This document shows, piece by piece, positions 8,655 through 18,351 of a stretch of DNA of 64,000 nucleotides (its first letter is position 1; every line of letters starts with the position of its first letter). Source of the stretch: Acidaminobacter hydrogenoformans DSM 2784 (lineage in GTDB: Bacteria; Bacillota; Clostridia; Peptostreptococcales; Acidaminobacteraceae); the NCBI RefSeq assembly GCF_900103005.1, contig NZ_FMWL01000008.1:62001-126000 (forward strand), in the 5' to 3' direction. The notes beneath the pieces were generated by a model. It ran no database searches. It saw nothing but the letters and a program-made list of their open reading frames with translations, and was not told the DNA's origin. A program made the position numbers and the translations under genes.

Positions 8655-9158
8655 CTAAGCGTCATAAACCCCTTTCAGCGTCGCGCAGCCCAGAATATGC
8701 CCCTCCATCTGCTTGTACAGCTCATTCATATAGAACCCTGGTTCCAGCTCCAGCAGCGTATCCAGCGCATAGACATGCAGTTCATACACATGGGCCTTGT
8801 CCGGCGGCGCCATCCCGCCATAAAAGCTCGTCGCCAGCCGGTCCATCTTGTAAATCAGCCCCGACCAGCTCGTCGCCCCCTGGACAAAGTCCGTAGCCAT
8901 CCTGCTTTCGTTCTCCGCCACTTCCCCCCGGGTCAGGTTCGCCCCCACCCAGTGAATCCAGGAATACCCACATACCGGCACCGCGTCCTTGTCCTCAAGA
9001 ACAAACGCGAAGGACCGCGTCCCCACCGGCGCCGCCTCAATCTTAAACGGCAGCGACCGCGTCGCAATCTTCCCCTCAAAAAATTCATTGCCGCGTTTAC
9101 CAAAGCGGTCTTCTATTTTCCCATTCACAATACCCGTACTCGAAATTTTCACAGACAT
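8655..9158 (-). CDS. YbhB/YbcL family (PEBP / Raf kinase inhibitor-like) protein
   Basis: A 167-residue protein of the phosphatidylethanolamine-binding-protein family. The family core is visible as RSLPFKIEAAPVGTRSFAFV, VPVCGYSWIHWVGANL, YGGMAPPDKAHVYELHVYAL and the C-terminal MEGHILGCATLKGVY. The bacterial members are soluble and their ligands are mostly unknown. ATG at 9158 follows a GGAGGT site. It lies 6 nt after the molybdopterin oxidoreductase gene on the same strand, so it probably belongs to the same transcript (Nudix, oxidoreductase, PEBP). Confidence 0.93.
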   Translation of the reverse strand: MSVKISSTGIVNGKIEDRFGKRGNEFFEGKIATRSLPFKIEAAPVGTRSFAFVLEDKDAVPVCGYSWIHWVGANLTRGEVAENESRMATDFVQGATSWSGLIYKMDRLATSFYGGMAPPDKAHVYELHVYALDTLLELEPGFYMNELYKQMEGHILGCATLKGVYDA

Positions 9159-9164
9159 AACCTC

Positions 9165-11236
9165 CTATCCCTGAAGCTTTTCCACACTGCACACCACTTC
9201 ATAATACACCGCCAGCAGCCCCATCCCGGCCGCCCGCTCCCCAATCAGCTGGTTCACGCCGCCGCCCTTCTGAAGCCACCAGCCCTCGTGAATGACCACC
9301 AAATCCGCCCTCTGAGCCTCATCCACGGCCGCCGTACATGCCAGCCGCCCGGTATCCGTACGAACCTCGACCAGATCGCCACTGTCAATCCCAAGGCCTT
9401 TAGCCGCCCCCAGACCAAGGTAGACCACCGGCCGCTCACCCGCCTCGTGCAGGTCCAGGAAATGCTGGGAGTGCAGAGACCCTTGAATGTGAGGCGTCAA
9501 AAGATAAAAAGGTGCTTTAGCCGATGGTCGCACAACCACCCGCCTATAGTCCGCCGTTGGCTCAAACCCATCCATGCCTGCCCGGTTCGACCATAGCTCA
9601 ACTCTGCCGCTGGGCGTCCCAAATTTCAAATCTGTCCACGCCACAAGTCCTTCTTTCGAAACCAGCACAGGACCCGCCTTCAACTCCTCCAGACTCAGCC
9701 CCTCAGCCTTGAGAAACGGCCTCAGCGCCAGCTCCAGCCACGCCTCTTCAGAAAGCGACGGAAATGCCGCGAGCCCGAGCCGCTTAGCCAGCGCCGTGAA
9801 TATCCAGTGTTCTGAAGGGATCCAAGGGTCCGCTTTAACCACCGGCGAACAATACGTCAAATAGGAATGCACCGCCGGCGGCAGGATCACATCCGTGGTT
9901 TCAAGAAAATGCGCGCAGGGCAGCACCACATCTGACGCCAGAGCCGTGTCCGTCATGAAATGGTCTATAGTTACTTTAAAATCCACGGACTCAAAAGCCC
10001 TGAGCATTTTCCCGGTATCCATGTACTGCGTCACCGGATTGGCCCTGGTGCAAAATATTGCCTTCACTTTTGGCTCATCCGCCGTCAAAATGAATTCCGC
10101 CATCATAGGCCGCGGATACGTCCTGTGGAACACCCTGAGAGATTTCCCACTTAGGACTTCCTCATCCACAAGCCCGTCCATGCGGTCATTATTGTAGTTC
10201 ACACCGCCCCCGGGGATCCCAATGTTGCCGGTAATCGCCGCCAAAGCGTCAATGGCCCGGACCGTCTCTCCGCCATTGGTATAACGCTGCACGCCATAGC
10301 CCACCAGGATGCAGGCAGGCTTCGACTGCCCATAAAGCCGCGCCAGACGCCGGATTGCCTCAGCTTCAAGCCCCGTCTCTTCCGCCGCTGCCTCCGGAGT
10401 CCAGACCTTCGCGACCTCTTTAAAAGCCAGAAAACCCTTCACGTGCTTTCGGATAAACGCCGCATCCACCAGATCTTCCTCGATCAGCACATGGGCCAAA
10501 GCCAGCGCCAAGGCGCCATCCGTCCCCGGCCTCGCGACACCTGCCACGCGGACAAAGCCTTCGTCGTCGCGGAACCTCTGGGGTCAATCACAACCATCTC
10601 AGCACCGTTTGCCTTTGCTTCCTTCAAAAAAGGCATAGCGTGAATGCCCGTCTCCGCAGGATTCCTGCCCCAAATCAGGACCACCTTCGCGTTTACCACA
10701 TCCGAAATCTCATGGCTGATGGCGCTTCCAAAATCATAGCTTTGCGCTTGATGTCCCGCGCCCTCACAAAGGCTCCCCACCGAGGTGGTCACGCCGCCAT
10801 AAGCACTGAAAAACCTGGATTCCAGTTTCTTCAGAATCCCTACACTCCCCGCGTGAGTACAGTGCAATACTGCAGTTGTAGGTCCCTCACGGCGTATGAC
10901 CTCCAGTTTTTCGGCCACCAGGTCCAGGGCTTCCTCCCAGGTCACTTCTTTAAACCCCTGACCGTCAGTACGCCTGACAAGCGGACGCCGCAGACGCTCC
11001 GGATGGTCCCTCCGGGCCATATGCGCCAGCCCTTTTGAACACAGACCTTTACCCGTCACCGAATTCACCGGGTTGCCTTTGAGCGAAATCAATTCTCCCT
11101 TTTCCACTGTCGCCAGGATCGAGCAGGCATCCCAGCAGTCCAGCGGACAAGCCGTCGATACCGTACGCTCCGCTGTCTCATTCCTTGACATTGGATGTCC
11201 CGTGGTTTCTGCAGTTCTTTCAGCCAACGTCTTCAC
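9165..11236 (-). pseudogene. Molybdopterin-dependent oxidoreductase, split by an apparent single-base frameshift
   Basis: Two overlapping frames together make one large molybdopterin enzyme of about 690 residues. The N-terminal part (GTG at 11236 to about 10556) has the 4Fe-4S motif CPLDCWDAC plus a fourth Cys (GLCSKG) and GSLCEGAGHQAQS, whose Cys could ligate Mo. It runs as far as VVIDPRGSATTKA. The C-terminal part continues in another frame from FVRVAGVARPGTDGALALA to the stop at 9165 and holds the rest of the catalytic domain and the C-terminal molybdopterin-binding domain. Adding one base to the run AAA at 10554-10556 joins the frames exactly. This is either a real mutation or a sequencing or assembly error. 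The start overlaps the Nudix gene by 4 nt. The substrate is unknown. Confidence 0.85.
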
Positions 11237-11730
11237 TCCCCAACTTCAATGCTTACGTTCTCAAATTCAAAGGGCATCTCAGGCCAGCTGCCACCATCAC
11301 CATCACCATCATCATCATCACCATCAACACCAGCGACCGCGCGCAAAAGGCCCATCAGTTGCCTGACAACCGGCACATCCGCCGGCATGAATTCGTAATT
11401 TCCAAGGTCCTTCAAGTCAATCCACCTGGCGTCCCGGTGAACCTCCAGCGTCATTTCGCCACCCAAAATCACGGCGTTATAAAAAGTAAAATGCAGCAGC
11501 TTGTCTTTATAACTGTACCCCGTGGTGCCAAAAACACTCAGCGGCTCAATCTTCAAACAGAGCTCCTCCTCAATTTCGCGGCGGATACAATCCTCCAAAG
11601 TCTCCCCTGGCTCTAACTTACCCCCGGGAAACTCCCATAAATCCGGCAGCTCGTCTTTCGAGTCCCGCTGACAGATTAAAAGCTTGTTTTCCCGGCGTAT
11701 TATAGCCGCAGTCACTTCAATCCGCTTCAC
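11233..11730 (-). CDS. Nudix hydrolase (MutT-like) with an Asp/Gly-rich tract
   Basis: A 165-residue (d)NTP pyrophosphohydrolase-like protein. The Nudix box reads GGKLEPGETLEDCIRREIEE plus ELCL, matching GX5EX7REUXEE but with Cys where the final Gly normally lies. It starts MKRIEVTAAIIRRENKLLIC from a GTG at 11730, which follows GGGGGGGAAGC; the longer frame upstream has no ribosome site. After the Nudix fold a run VDGDDDDGDGDGG is encoded by a CAT-type triplet repeat, an unusual insertion near the C terminus. It overlaps the oxidoreductase start by 4 nt (GTGA), implying coupled translation. Confidence 0.88.
   Translation of the reverse strand: MKRIEVTAAIIRRENKLLICQRDSKDELPDLWEFPGGKLEPGETLEDCIRREIEEELCLKIEPLSVFGTTGYSYKDKLLHFTFYNAVILGGEMTLEVHRDARWIDLKDLGNYEFMPADVPVVRQLMGLLRAVAGVDGDDDDGDGDGGSWPEMPFEFENVSIEVGE
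11291..11330. repeat. CAT/CAC triplet microsatellite inside the Nudix gene
   Basis: About thirteen successive CAT or CAC/CAA triplets on the plus strand, read as Asp and Gly codons by the minus-strand Nudix gene. Being in multiples of three, length changes would keep the frame. Confidence 0.9.
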
Positions 11731-11975
11731 ACGCTTCCCCCCCAAAAGTACAACCACCTTTAAACCCAATCAATGACCTCGCTTACACACTTTATGCTCT
11801 GCTTACATTATACCTCTAATTCTCTCCAAACCGACTTCAGAATTTTCAGCAAATTGGTTTTCAGGTCACGAACAGAAATGTATGCATTTCTGAACAAGAG
11901 CTCTTAGCCTCAATCCAGCTCAGGAAGCCCACTGCGCCCGGACAAAAAATATTTTATAAATTTTCTTCAGAGGTG

Positions 11976-12004
11976 TTGACATTATGTGCGCCAGCTGTTA
12001 AGAT
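11976..12004 (+). promoter_or_regulatory. Sigma-A promoter of the leu operon
   Basis: A perfect TTGACA -35 box (11976-11981) is followed after exactly 17 nt by TAAGAT (11999-12004). Transcription should start near 12011 and run into the T-box leader. Confidence 0.88.
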
Positions 12005-12049
12005 GCGTTTAATAAATATTCTCAAAATTCTTATCTTAAATGGATAAGC

Positions 12050-12338
12050 AATTCATGCGCTGATGGAGACATACTCTTGCTGCACCGTCATTCAAAGCGA
12101 GCCGGGATTGGTGAAAGCCGGCAGTGGCACCAGTGAGACTCTCGCTCCTGAGCAGATGCTCTGAACTTTATGAACGGCGGCTCTTTTTAGGGCTTCGTCA
12201 GTAAGAGCGTCCGGTGGCCCCGTTAACGGCACAGGTTTGTTGGAACCGTAGAGAGTTGCCCTGGCCCTTTGCCAGCGGCAGAAAAAAGGTGGTAACGCGG
12301 GCATAGAGCTCGTCCTTGCATAGGACGCGCTCTTTTTT
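12050..12338 (+). promoter_or_regulatory. T-box riboswitch (probably leucine) upstream of leuA
   Basis: The leader has the landmarks of a T-box. A Stem I distal element reads GCGAGCCGGGATTGGTGAAA (12097-12116 region), with GCCGGC right after it. The conserved T-box bulge AAAGGTGGTAACGCGG lies at 12285-12300. A terminator (GAGC-CGTCC / GGACG-GCTC, then TTTTTT) lies at 12306-12338. T-box RNAs read uncharged tRNA through a specifier codon and then switch off termination. CTC at 12141-12143, just before a CCTGAG segment, is the likely leucine specifier; this is inferred from position and from the leu genes that follow. The leader starts at the promoter at 11976 and ends 100 nt before leuA. Confidence 0.95.
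12306..12338 (+). terminator. Regulated terminator of the T-box leader
   Basis: GAGC-T-CGTCC pairs with GGACG-C-GCTC around a 7-nt loop, followed by six T. Its left arm lies directly after the T-box bulge, so it competes with the antiterminator. Confidence 0.9.
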
Positions 12339-12437
12339 GTTGCAGTCAAACACTTTTTAGGAAAACTTACGGTCAATCGTTTTCACTTAAAGTCGCTGAA
12401 CTCAAATTGAATTCATCCAAATCAAGGAGGTCAAATC

Positions 12438-13997
12438 ATGAGCACAATTATTCAGCCGGAAAAAACCATTAAAATCTTTGACACGACACTTCGGGACGGA
12501 GAGCAATCCCCGGGCTGCAGTATGACCTTAAAAGAAAAAATTGACATGGCAAGGCAGCTTGAAAAAATGAAAGTAGACATCATTGAAGCCGGCTTTGCCA
12601 TAGCATCCCCTGGAGATTTTGAGTCCGTCCAGACCATAGCCAAAGAGCTGAAAGAAACCAGTGTAGCCAGTTTGGCAAGGGCTCTCGAAAAAGACATTGA
12701 CACCGCCTGGGAAGCTGTCAAATACGCAAAACGCCCAAGGATCCACACCTTCATAGCCACGAGCGACATACATATGCAGTATAAGCTCAAAATGGATCCG
12801 GAAGCCGTCCTCGAACGCGCCGTCGCCATGGTCAAATACGCGAAGCGCTACTGTGAGGATATCGAGTTCTCCGCTGAGGACGCGACGCGCTCCAACCCAG
12901 AGTTCCTTCACCGCATCTTCGAAGCGGTCATCAAGGCCGGTGCCACGACCCTCAACGTACCGGACACGGTAGGCTACACGACGCCTATGGAATACAGCAG
13001 CCTGATCAGCGGCATCCGCGAAAAAGTGGATGGCATCCATAAAGTCGACATCTCCGTCCACTGCCACAACGACCTTGGTCTGGCCGTGGCCAACTCCCTT
13101 GCCGCTGTCAAGGCCGGTGCCACTCAGGTGGAATGTACCGTCAACGGCATAGGCGAGCGGGCAGGAAACGCCGCTCTCGAAGAGATTGCCATGGGCCTCG
13201 CAACACGTTACGATTACTATGGCATCAAGACCGGCATTGACACCACACAAATCGCCCGTTCCTCAAAACTTCTGACGGCGATCACAGGGGTCAGCGTCCA
13301 GCCGAACAAAGCCATTGTTGGCGCCAACGCCTTTGCCCACGAGTCCGGAATTCACCAGCACGGCATGCTGGCCAACGCCTCCACTTACGAAATCATGACC
13401 CCGGAGTCCGTAGGCCTGAGAACCAACGCTATGGTCCTTGGCAAGCACTCAGGTCGCCACGCTTTTGAAGACAGACTCAAGACTTTGGGTTATGAGCTTT
13501 CTAAAGAAGAGATCAATCGCGCTTTCGATGATTTCAAAATGCTGGCTGACAAGAAGAAGACGGTTGATGACCGGGATATCGAAGCACTCCTGCAGGACGA
13601 CGTGATGAACCTCGAGGAGCACAACAAGTACAAGCTCCAGCGCTTCATCATCAACAGCGGCAACACGATCACTTCCACCGCGACGATTGCTCTGGAAATT
13701 GAAGGCAAGGTTTTTGAAGAAGTCTCCGCCGGGGACGGTCCTGTAGACGCCTCCTATAAAGCCGTAGAAAAAATGATCAAGACTGGCGCCACTCTGGAGG
13801 ACTATAAGATTCAGTCCATCACCGAAGCGGAGGACGCTCAGGGCGAAGCGGTCGTCAAACTCAAAAAAGGCAGCCGCGCCGTCACAGGCCGCGGACTCTC
13901 CACGGACATCATTGAGGCCAGCATCCTCGCTTATCTGAACGCTGCACAAAAGCTCGAGTCTATCTCAGATGAGCCACCCATCCGCGTGATCTCTTAA
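12438..13997 (+). CDS. leuA: 2-isopropylmalate synthase
   Basis: This enzyme condenses acetyl-CoA with 2-oxoisovalerate in the first committed step of leucine synthesis. It is 519 residues, the standard bacterial length. The N-terminal TIM barrel starts KIFDTTLRDGEQSPGCSMTL. Metal-binding VHCHNDLGLAVANSLAAVKA (about 202-221) and TVNGIGERAGNA follow, then HESGIHQHGML and the C-terminal regulatory (leucine-binding) domain from about residue 390. The ribosome site AAGGAGG lies 8 nt before the ATG. It is the first gene of leuACDB and is governed by the T-box leader. Allosteric leucine inhibition is expected from the domain but not provable here. Confidence 0.97.
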   Translation: MSTIIQPEKTIKIFDTTLRDGEQSPGCSMTLKEKIDMARQLEKMKVDIIEAGFAIASPGDFESVQTIAKELKETSVASLARALEKDIDTAWEAVKYAKRPRIHTFIATSDIHMQYKLKMDPEAVLERAVAMVKYAKRYCEDIEFSAEDATRSNPEFLHRIFEAVIKAGATTLNVPDTVGYTTPMEYSSLISGIREKVDGIHKVDISVHCHNDLGLAVANSLAAVKAGATQVECTVNGIGERAGNAALEEIAMGLATRYDYYGIKTGIDTTQIARSSKLLTAITGVSVQPNKAIVGANAFAHESGIHQHGMLANASTYEIMTPESVGLRTNAMVLGKHSGRHAFEDRLKTLGYELSKEEINRAFDDFKMLADKKKTVDDRDIEALLQDDVMNLEEHNKYKLQRFIINSGNTITSTATIALEIEGKVFEEVSAGDGPVDASYKAVEKMIKTGATLEDYKIQSITEAEDAQGEAVVKLKKGSRAVTGRGLSTDIIEASILAYLNAAQKLESISDEPPIRVIS

Positions 13998-14076
13998 CCT
14001 AAAGCCAACCGGGCAGTCCGAGAACGCTGCGCACGACTCAGCTCTCAAACTGAGCAAGCCTTACTTTTAAAAACAG

Positions 14077-14110
14077 GGGTCCAGGCCGCAAGTGAAAAGG
14101 CCTGGATCCC
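14077..14110 (+). other. Hairpin in the leuA-leuC gap
   Basis: GGGTCCAGGCC (14078-14088) can pair with GGCCTGGATCCC just ahead of leuC. There is no T-run after it, so it is more likely an mRNA processing or stability element than a terminator. It ends 17 nt before the leuC ribosome site. Confidence 0.5.
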
Positions 14111-14142
14111 TCACAAATCCAACCATAAAGGAGCCAACACTT

Positions 14143-15432
14143 ATGTCTGCACAACCTATGACAATGACTCAGAAAATCCTCGCGGCACACGCGGGCAAAG
14201 ACTTTGTCGCCCCAGGAGAGTTCATCCAGGCGAAGCTCGACCTGGTCCTCGGCAACGACATCACTGCGCCGCCGGCCATCAAGGAATTCGTTAAGCTTGG
14301 CCAGCCTGCCGTTTTCGACAACAAGAAAATTGCCCTCGTTCCGGATCACTTCACACCTAACAAAGACATTCAAAGCGCGGAGCAGTGCCGCCAAATGCGC
14401 GTGTTTGCCCACGATCAAGCCATCGAGAACTATTTTGAGATTGGTGAGATGGGGATTGAGCACGCGCTTCTGCCTGAAAAAGGCCTCGTCGTCCCCGGCG
14501 ACGTCGTCATAGGGGCAGACAGCCACACTTGTACCTACGGTGCCCTGGGCGCCTTCTCCACCGGTATAGGTTCCACAGATATGGCGGCCGGCATGGCCAC
14601 CGGGCTGTGCTGGTTCAGAGTACCGGAAGCGGTCAAGTTCGTGCTGAAGGGCCAGCTTACGGAGCACTGCAGCGGCAAGGATGTCATCCTTCATATCATC
14701 GGCAAAATTGGTGTGGATGGCGCCCGCTACCAGTCCATGGAGTTCGTGGGCGAAGGCGTTTCCAGCCTGACCATGGACGACCGCTTTACCATTGCCAACA
14801 TGGCCATTGAAGCCGGCGCCAAGAACGGCATCTTCCCTGTGGACGAACGCACAAAAGAATACCTCGAAAACCGCGGCAAGCGCCCAAGCGTCATCTATGA
14901 GGCGGACGCGGACGCGGTGTACGCTCAGGTCATTGAGATTGATCTTGGAAAGATTCGCCCTACGGTTTCATTCCCGCACTCCCCTGACAACACCCGCACT
15001 ATCGATGAAGTCGAGGCTATGGAAAAAGAAAAGGGCGCCCTCACTATAGATCAGGTCGTCATAGGCTCCTGCACCAATGGCCGCCTGGACGACCTGCGGA
15101 TCGCGGCGAGATACCTGAAGGGCAAAAAAGTCGCCAAGGGCGTCAGGGTCATCATCTTCCCTGCCACTCAAAAGATTTATCTGGACGCCATGAGAGAAGG
15201 CCTCATAGAGATCTTTATTGAAGCTGGCGCCATTGTCAGCACACCGACCTGCGGTCCTTGCCTCGGCGGTCATATGGGTATCCTGGCTAAAGGCGAGCGG
15301 GCCGTGGCCACCACCAACCGCAACTTCGTTGGCCGCATGGGGCATACGGAGTCCGAGATCTACCTTGCCAGCCCTGCTGTCGCTGCGGCCTCTGCTGTCG
15401 CAGGCAAACTTGCGAATCCGGAGCGGGTTTAA
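14143..15432 (+). CDS. leuC: 3-isopropylmalate dehydratase large subunit
   Basis: This is the aconitase-family large subunit that isomerises 2- to 3-isopropylmalate together with LeuD. It is 429 residues. The iron-sulfur ligands are in [16 protein letters not shown] (about residue 310) and [14 protein letters not shown] (about 366-379). Substrate-site motifs [20 protein letters not shown] and [12 protein letters not shown] are also present. The ATG at 14143 is chosen because AAAGGAG lies 9 nt upstream; a longer frame to 14092 has no ribosome site. Length and motifs fit the shorter, bacterial/archaeal-type LeuC of about 420 residues. It lies 145 nt after leuA in the operon. Confidence 0.97.
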   Translation: MSAQPMTMTQKILAAHAGKDFVAPGEFIQAKLDLVLGNDITAPPAIKEFVKLGQPAVFDNKKIALVPDHFTPNKDIQSAEQCRQMRVFAHDQAIENYFEIGEMGIEHALLPEKGLVVPGDVVIGADSHTCTYGALGAFSTGIGSTDMAAGMATGLCWFRVPEAVKFVLKGQLTEHCSGKDVILHIIGKIGVDGARYQSMEFVGEGVSSLTMDDRFTIANMAIEAGAKNGIFPVDERTKEYLENRGKRPSVIYEADADAVYAQVIEIDLGKIRPTVSFPHSPDNTRTIDEVEAMEKEKGALTIDQVVIGSCTNGRLDDLRIAARYLKGKKVAKGVRVIIFPATQKIYLDAMREGLIEIFIEAGAIVSTPTCGPCLGGHMGILAKGERAVATTNRNFVGRMGHTESEIYLASPAVAAASAVAGKLANPERV

Positions 15433-15585
15433 GGTTTAACCAAGACAGACAACGAAAAATGGCCCCCTGAAACAAGGACGTTTGGCTTATTGTTGAACAG
15501 AAGACCATCGGCAAAAAAATCACTGACAGAGATGAAAAACGAATACCCACTAGACCGAAACGAAAGTTACTGAGGAGGACAACCC

Positions 15586-16083
15586 ATGAACACGACTGGC
15601 CGCGCCTTTAAGTTTGGCGACAATATTGATACAGACGTCATTATCCCCGCTCGCTACCTGAGCACCGCCGACCCGGAAATCCTGGCGAAATACTGCATGA
15701 TCGACATAGACGACACCTTCGCAGGCAAAGTCCAGAAGGGCGACATCATCATAGGCGGCCGCAACTTTGGCTGCGGCTCTTCCCGGGAGCATGCCCCCAT
15801 TGCCATCAAGGGCGCCGGCGTCTCCTGCGTCATTGCCGAGACCTTCGCCCGCATTTTCTACCGGAATTCCTTCAACATTGGCCTTCCCATCATTGAATGT
15901 GCCGAAGCCGCAAAGAAGATTGCCGATGGTGACGAGATCCGCGTGAACTTCGAAAGCGGTGAAATCGTCAACGTCACAAAGGGCGAAACCTACCAGGCCC
16001 AGCCTCTCCCAGCCTTCATGCGCGACATCATTGACGGCGGCGGCTTGATCGCCTCCATAAAGAAGTCGAGAGGTGAAGCCTAG
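15586..16083 (+). CDS. leuD: 3-isopropylmalate dehydratase small subunit
   Basis: The swivelling small subunit of isopropylmalate isomerase, 165 residues, the short form that partners a ~420-residue Leu[16 protein letters not shown] (about 11-25) and the substrate-binding [20 protein letters not shown] are diagnostic. The ribosome site GAGGAGG lies 8 nt before the ATG. A 153-nt gap separates it from leuC, while its TAG overlaps the GTG start of leuB by one base. Folate-like alternatives such as aconitase swivel domains are excluded by the context. Confidence 0.97.
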   Translation: MNTTGRAFKFGDNIDTDVIIPARYLSTADPEILAKYCMIDIDDTFAGKVQKGDIIIGGRNFGCGSSREHAPIAIKGAGVSCVIAETFARIFYRNSFNIGLPIIECAEAAKKIADGDEIRVNFESGEIVNVTKGETYQAQPLPAFMRDIIDGGGLIASIKKSRGEA

Positions 16084-17168
16084 TGAAATATAAGATAGCC
16101 GTCATCCCCGGAGATGGCATAGGACCCGAAATCACCACCCAGGCGGAGCTGGTTCTGGCCCGCCTCGGCGAGCTGTTTGGCCACGAGTTCGCCACGACCC
16201 ACGTCCTGGCTGGGGGCGCAGCCATTGATGTATTTGGCGAGCCACTGCCGGATCAGACCATTGAGATCGCGAAAGAATCTGACGCGGTGCTGTTAGGCGC
16301 TGTAGGTGGTCCCAAGTGGGACGGCATGCCGGGGCACCTGAGACCTGAGGCGGGTCTGCTCAAGCTCAGAAAATCCCTGAACCTCTACGCGAACTTGCGG
16401 CCGGCGATCCTTTACGACGCGTTGAAAGAGGCTTGCCCTCTCCGCGCGGATTTGGTCGAGGGCGGCCTCGACATTCTGGTCATGCGAGAGCTCACCGGCG
16501 GCATTTACTTTGGTGAGAAAGGCCGGCGGGAAGGCCCGAACGGACCTGAAGCCTACGACGTTGAGTGCTACAGCGAAATGGAAGTCGAGCGGATCGCCCG
16601 CGCTGCCTTTGAGGCTGCCAGGAACAGAGGCAGAGATAAAAAGGTCACCAGCGTAGACAAGAACAATGTCTTAGAGAGCTCCAGGCTGTGGAGGGAAGTG
16701 GTCATCCGTGTGGCCGCTGAGTATCCGGACATCACCCTTGAGCACATGTTTGTCGACAACGCGGCCATGCAGCTGGTCAGGGCACCCAAGCAGTTTGACG
16801 TCATCCTGACGAGCAACATTTTTGGAGATATTCTATCCGACGAGGCCAGCATGGTGACGGGCTCCATAGGGATGCTGCCAAGCGCGAGCCTCAGCAGCGC
16901 CGGGATGCCGGGTGTCTATGAGCCCATCCACGGATCCGCGCCAGATATCGCTGGCAAGGATGTGGCAAACCCAATTGCAACGATCCTTTCCCTGTCCATG
17001 ATGATGCGCCATGCCTTTGGTCTTGAGTCCGAGGCCGCGACCATTGATCAGGCCGTGAAAGAGGTGCTGGAAGCCGGATGGCGCACAGGGGATATCGCGA
17101 AGCCGGGCGAGAGAACCATTGGCACAAAAGAAATGGGAAGAAGGATTATTGACGCGCTGAAGCGGTAA
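16083..17168 (+). CDS. leuB: 3-isopropylmalate dehydrogenase
   Basis: The NAD-dependent dehydrogenase that oxidises and decarboxylates 3-isopropylmalate to 2-oxoisocaproate. It is 361 residues. [16 protein letters not shown] opens the protein, [17 protein letters not shown] lies near 135-151, and the metal site [20 protein letters not shown] follows. [20 protein letters not shown] is the nucleotide-specificity region. It starts with GTG overlapping the leuD stop, so translation is coupled. A terminator 15 nt later ends the operon. Confidence 0.97.
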   Translation: MKYKIAVIPGDGIGPEITTQAELVLARLGELFGHEFATTHVLAGGAAIDVFGEPLPDQTIEIAKESDAVLLGAVGGPKWDGMPGHLRPEAGLLKLRKSLNLYANLRPAILYDALKEACPLRADLVEGGLDILVMRELTGGIYFGEKGRREGPNGPEAYDVECYSEMEVERIARAAFEAARNRGRDKKVTSVDKNNVLESSRLWREVVIRVAAEYPDITLEHMFVDNAAMQLVRAPKQFDVILTSNIFGDILSDEASMVTGSIGMLPSASLSSAGMPGVYEPIHGSAPDIAGKDVANPIATILSLSMMMRHAFGLESEAATIDQAVKEVLEAGWRTGDIAKPGERTIGTKEMGRRIIDALKR

Positions 17169-17183
17169 CTTTTTTAAACAATA

Positions 17184-17241
17184 AAGGTGCCAAGCAAAAG
17201 TCTTGTTACAGGACTTTCGCTTGGCACCTTTTCGTTTTTTT
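17184..17241 (+). terminator. Terminator of the leu operon
   Basis: AAAGGTGCCAAGC pairs with GCTTGGCACCTTTT, with an inner AAAGTC/GACTTT helix, followed by a T-run. It may also serve the convergent peptidase gene. Confidence 0.92.
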
Positions 17242-17270
17242 GCAGAGAGACTTAGGCTGCGGCTTCAATT

Positions 17271-18116
17271 CTACAGGTCATTGGCGTTAAACGTGTCCCC
17301 TTCGCTGAGGTCACCGGCCTTGAAGCCTTTATAGAACCAGGTGCTGCGCTGCTCTGAAGTACCGTGGGTGAAGCTGTCAGGCACCACGTAGCCCCGACTC
17401 TGCATCTGGATTCGGTCGTCGCCAACGGCGCTGGCGGCGTTCAGGGCTTCCTCGAGGTCACCCTCTTCAAGATAGCCCATGCCTTTGACGTGATTTGCCC
17501 AGACGCCGGCGAGGTAATCTGCCTGGAGCTCAAGCCTGACCTGGTACTCGTTGTAGTCTTTTTCACTCAGCTGGGTGCGCAGGTCCTGAACCTGTTTGAG
17601 TATGCCCAGCTGGTTCTGCACGTGGTGCCCTACTTCGTGGGCTATGACATAAGCCATGGCAAAGTCCCCCGGTGCATTGAAGCGCGTCCTCAGGTCCTCA
17701 TAGAAGCTTAGGTCAATGTAGACTTTATTATCCCCCGGACAATAGAATGGCCCAGTGGATGATCCCGCCGTGCCACAAGCGGATTCAACAGTCCCCGTGT
17801 AGAGCACCAGTCCAGGCTCTTCATAATCCATGCCCGCGTCCTCAAAGATCTGATTCCAAACGACTTCCGTATCCGCCAGAACCACGGAAACAAATTCCGC
17901 CAGCTCCTGCTCCTCTGCAGTGGCCTCATAAGCCTGATCTGAGCCCGGCCCTAAAATATCTGTCGCGCCGAGGATTTGGCTCGGATCACCACCCAGCAGG
18001 GCGACTATGATGATGAGCAAAATGCCAACACTGCCGCCAATCGCTTTCTTTCCACCGCCACCCATGCCGCGTCTGTCTTCCACGTTGCTGCTGCCTCTTC
18101 TGCCTTTATAACGCAT
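17271..18116 (-). CDS. Neutral zinc metallopeptidase (YpfJ family)
   Basis: A 281-residue protein of the YpfJ/PF04228 family. The start MRYKGRRGSSNVEDRRGMGGGG is the family's Gly/Arg-rich opening. One membrane segment follows (about residues 27-43, SVGILLIIIVALLGG), so the peptidase domain probably faces outward. The zinc motif HEVGHHVQNQ (about 161-170) and the third ligand region ELQADYLAGVWA are present. The C terminus has HGTSEQRSTWFYKGF. ATG at 18116 follows GAGGGGGGATC. It is a single-gene unit; its substrate is unknown. Confidence 0.92.
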   Translation of the reverse strand: MRYKGRRGSSNVEDRRGMGGGGKKAIGGSVGILLIIIVALLGGDPSQILGATDILGPGSDQAYEATAEEQELAEFVSVVLADTEVVWNQIFEDAGMDYEEPGLVLYTGTVESACGTAGSSTGPFYCPGDNKVYIDLSFYEDLRTRFNAPGDFAMAYVIAHEVGHHVQNQLGILKQVQDLRTQLSEKDYNEYQVRLELQADYLAGVWANHVKGMGYLEEGDLEEALNAASAVGDDRIQMQSRGYVVPDSFTHGTSEQRSTWFYKGFKAGDLSEGDTFNANDL

Positions 18117-18234
18117 GGCTGATCCCCCCTCGAGTTGAAGATATTGTTATTTGCGTATGATAAATTAACTTTCTTCTTAATAATACCCAACGATTGTCAG
18201 TTCTCGCAAAATGAAGCGGCGTTAAGGTTGGACG

Positions 18235-18289
18235 TTTTTATGGTGTGGGACAGGGCCGCGCCACGCGGCCCTGTCCCACACCATAAAAA
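18235..18289. repeat. Perfect 26-bp REP-like hairpin
   Basis: The arms at 18235-18260 and 18264-18289 are exact reverse complements around a 3-nt centre (CCA). The core GGTGTGGGACAGGGCCGCG matches the dispersed GGGGACAGGGAC family. T- and A-runs at the ends could also let it act as a terminator in both directions. Confidence 0.93.
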
Positions 18290-18326
18290 AACAAAGCCGC
18301 CCAGATTCGGGGGAGAATCCGGGCGG
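18286..18326 (-). terminator. Terminator of gdhA
   Basis: GCCGCCC-A-GATTC pairs with GAATC-C-GGGCGGC. On the minus strand it is followed by TTTGTTTTTTT. It lies 26 nt after the gdhA stop codon and next to the REP hairpin. Confidence 0.88.
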
Positions 18327-18351
18327 CCATCAAAATGGGATACTTACAATT

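Noticed and set aside
11185..11616. A plus-strand frame with a run of His codons
   Set aside because: It is the reverse of the CAT microsatellite inside the Nudix gene; the Nudix frame has a clear conserved box.
15494..15577. A 27-codon frame (TTG start) in the leuC-leuD gap ending within the leuD ribosome site
   Set aside because: No ribosome site at a proper distance and no recognisable product; probably spacer DNA.
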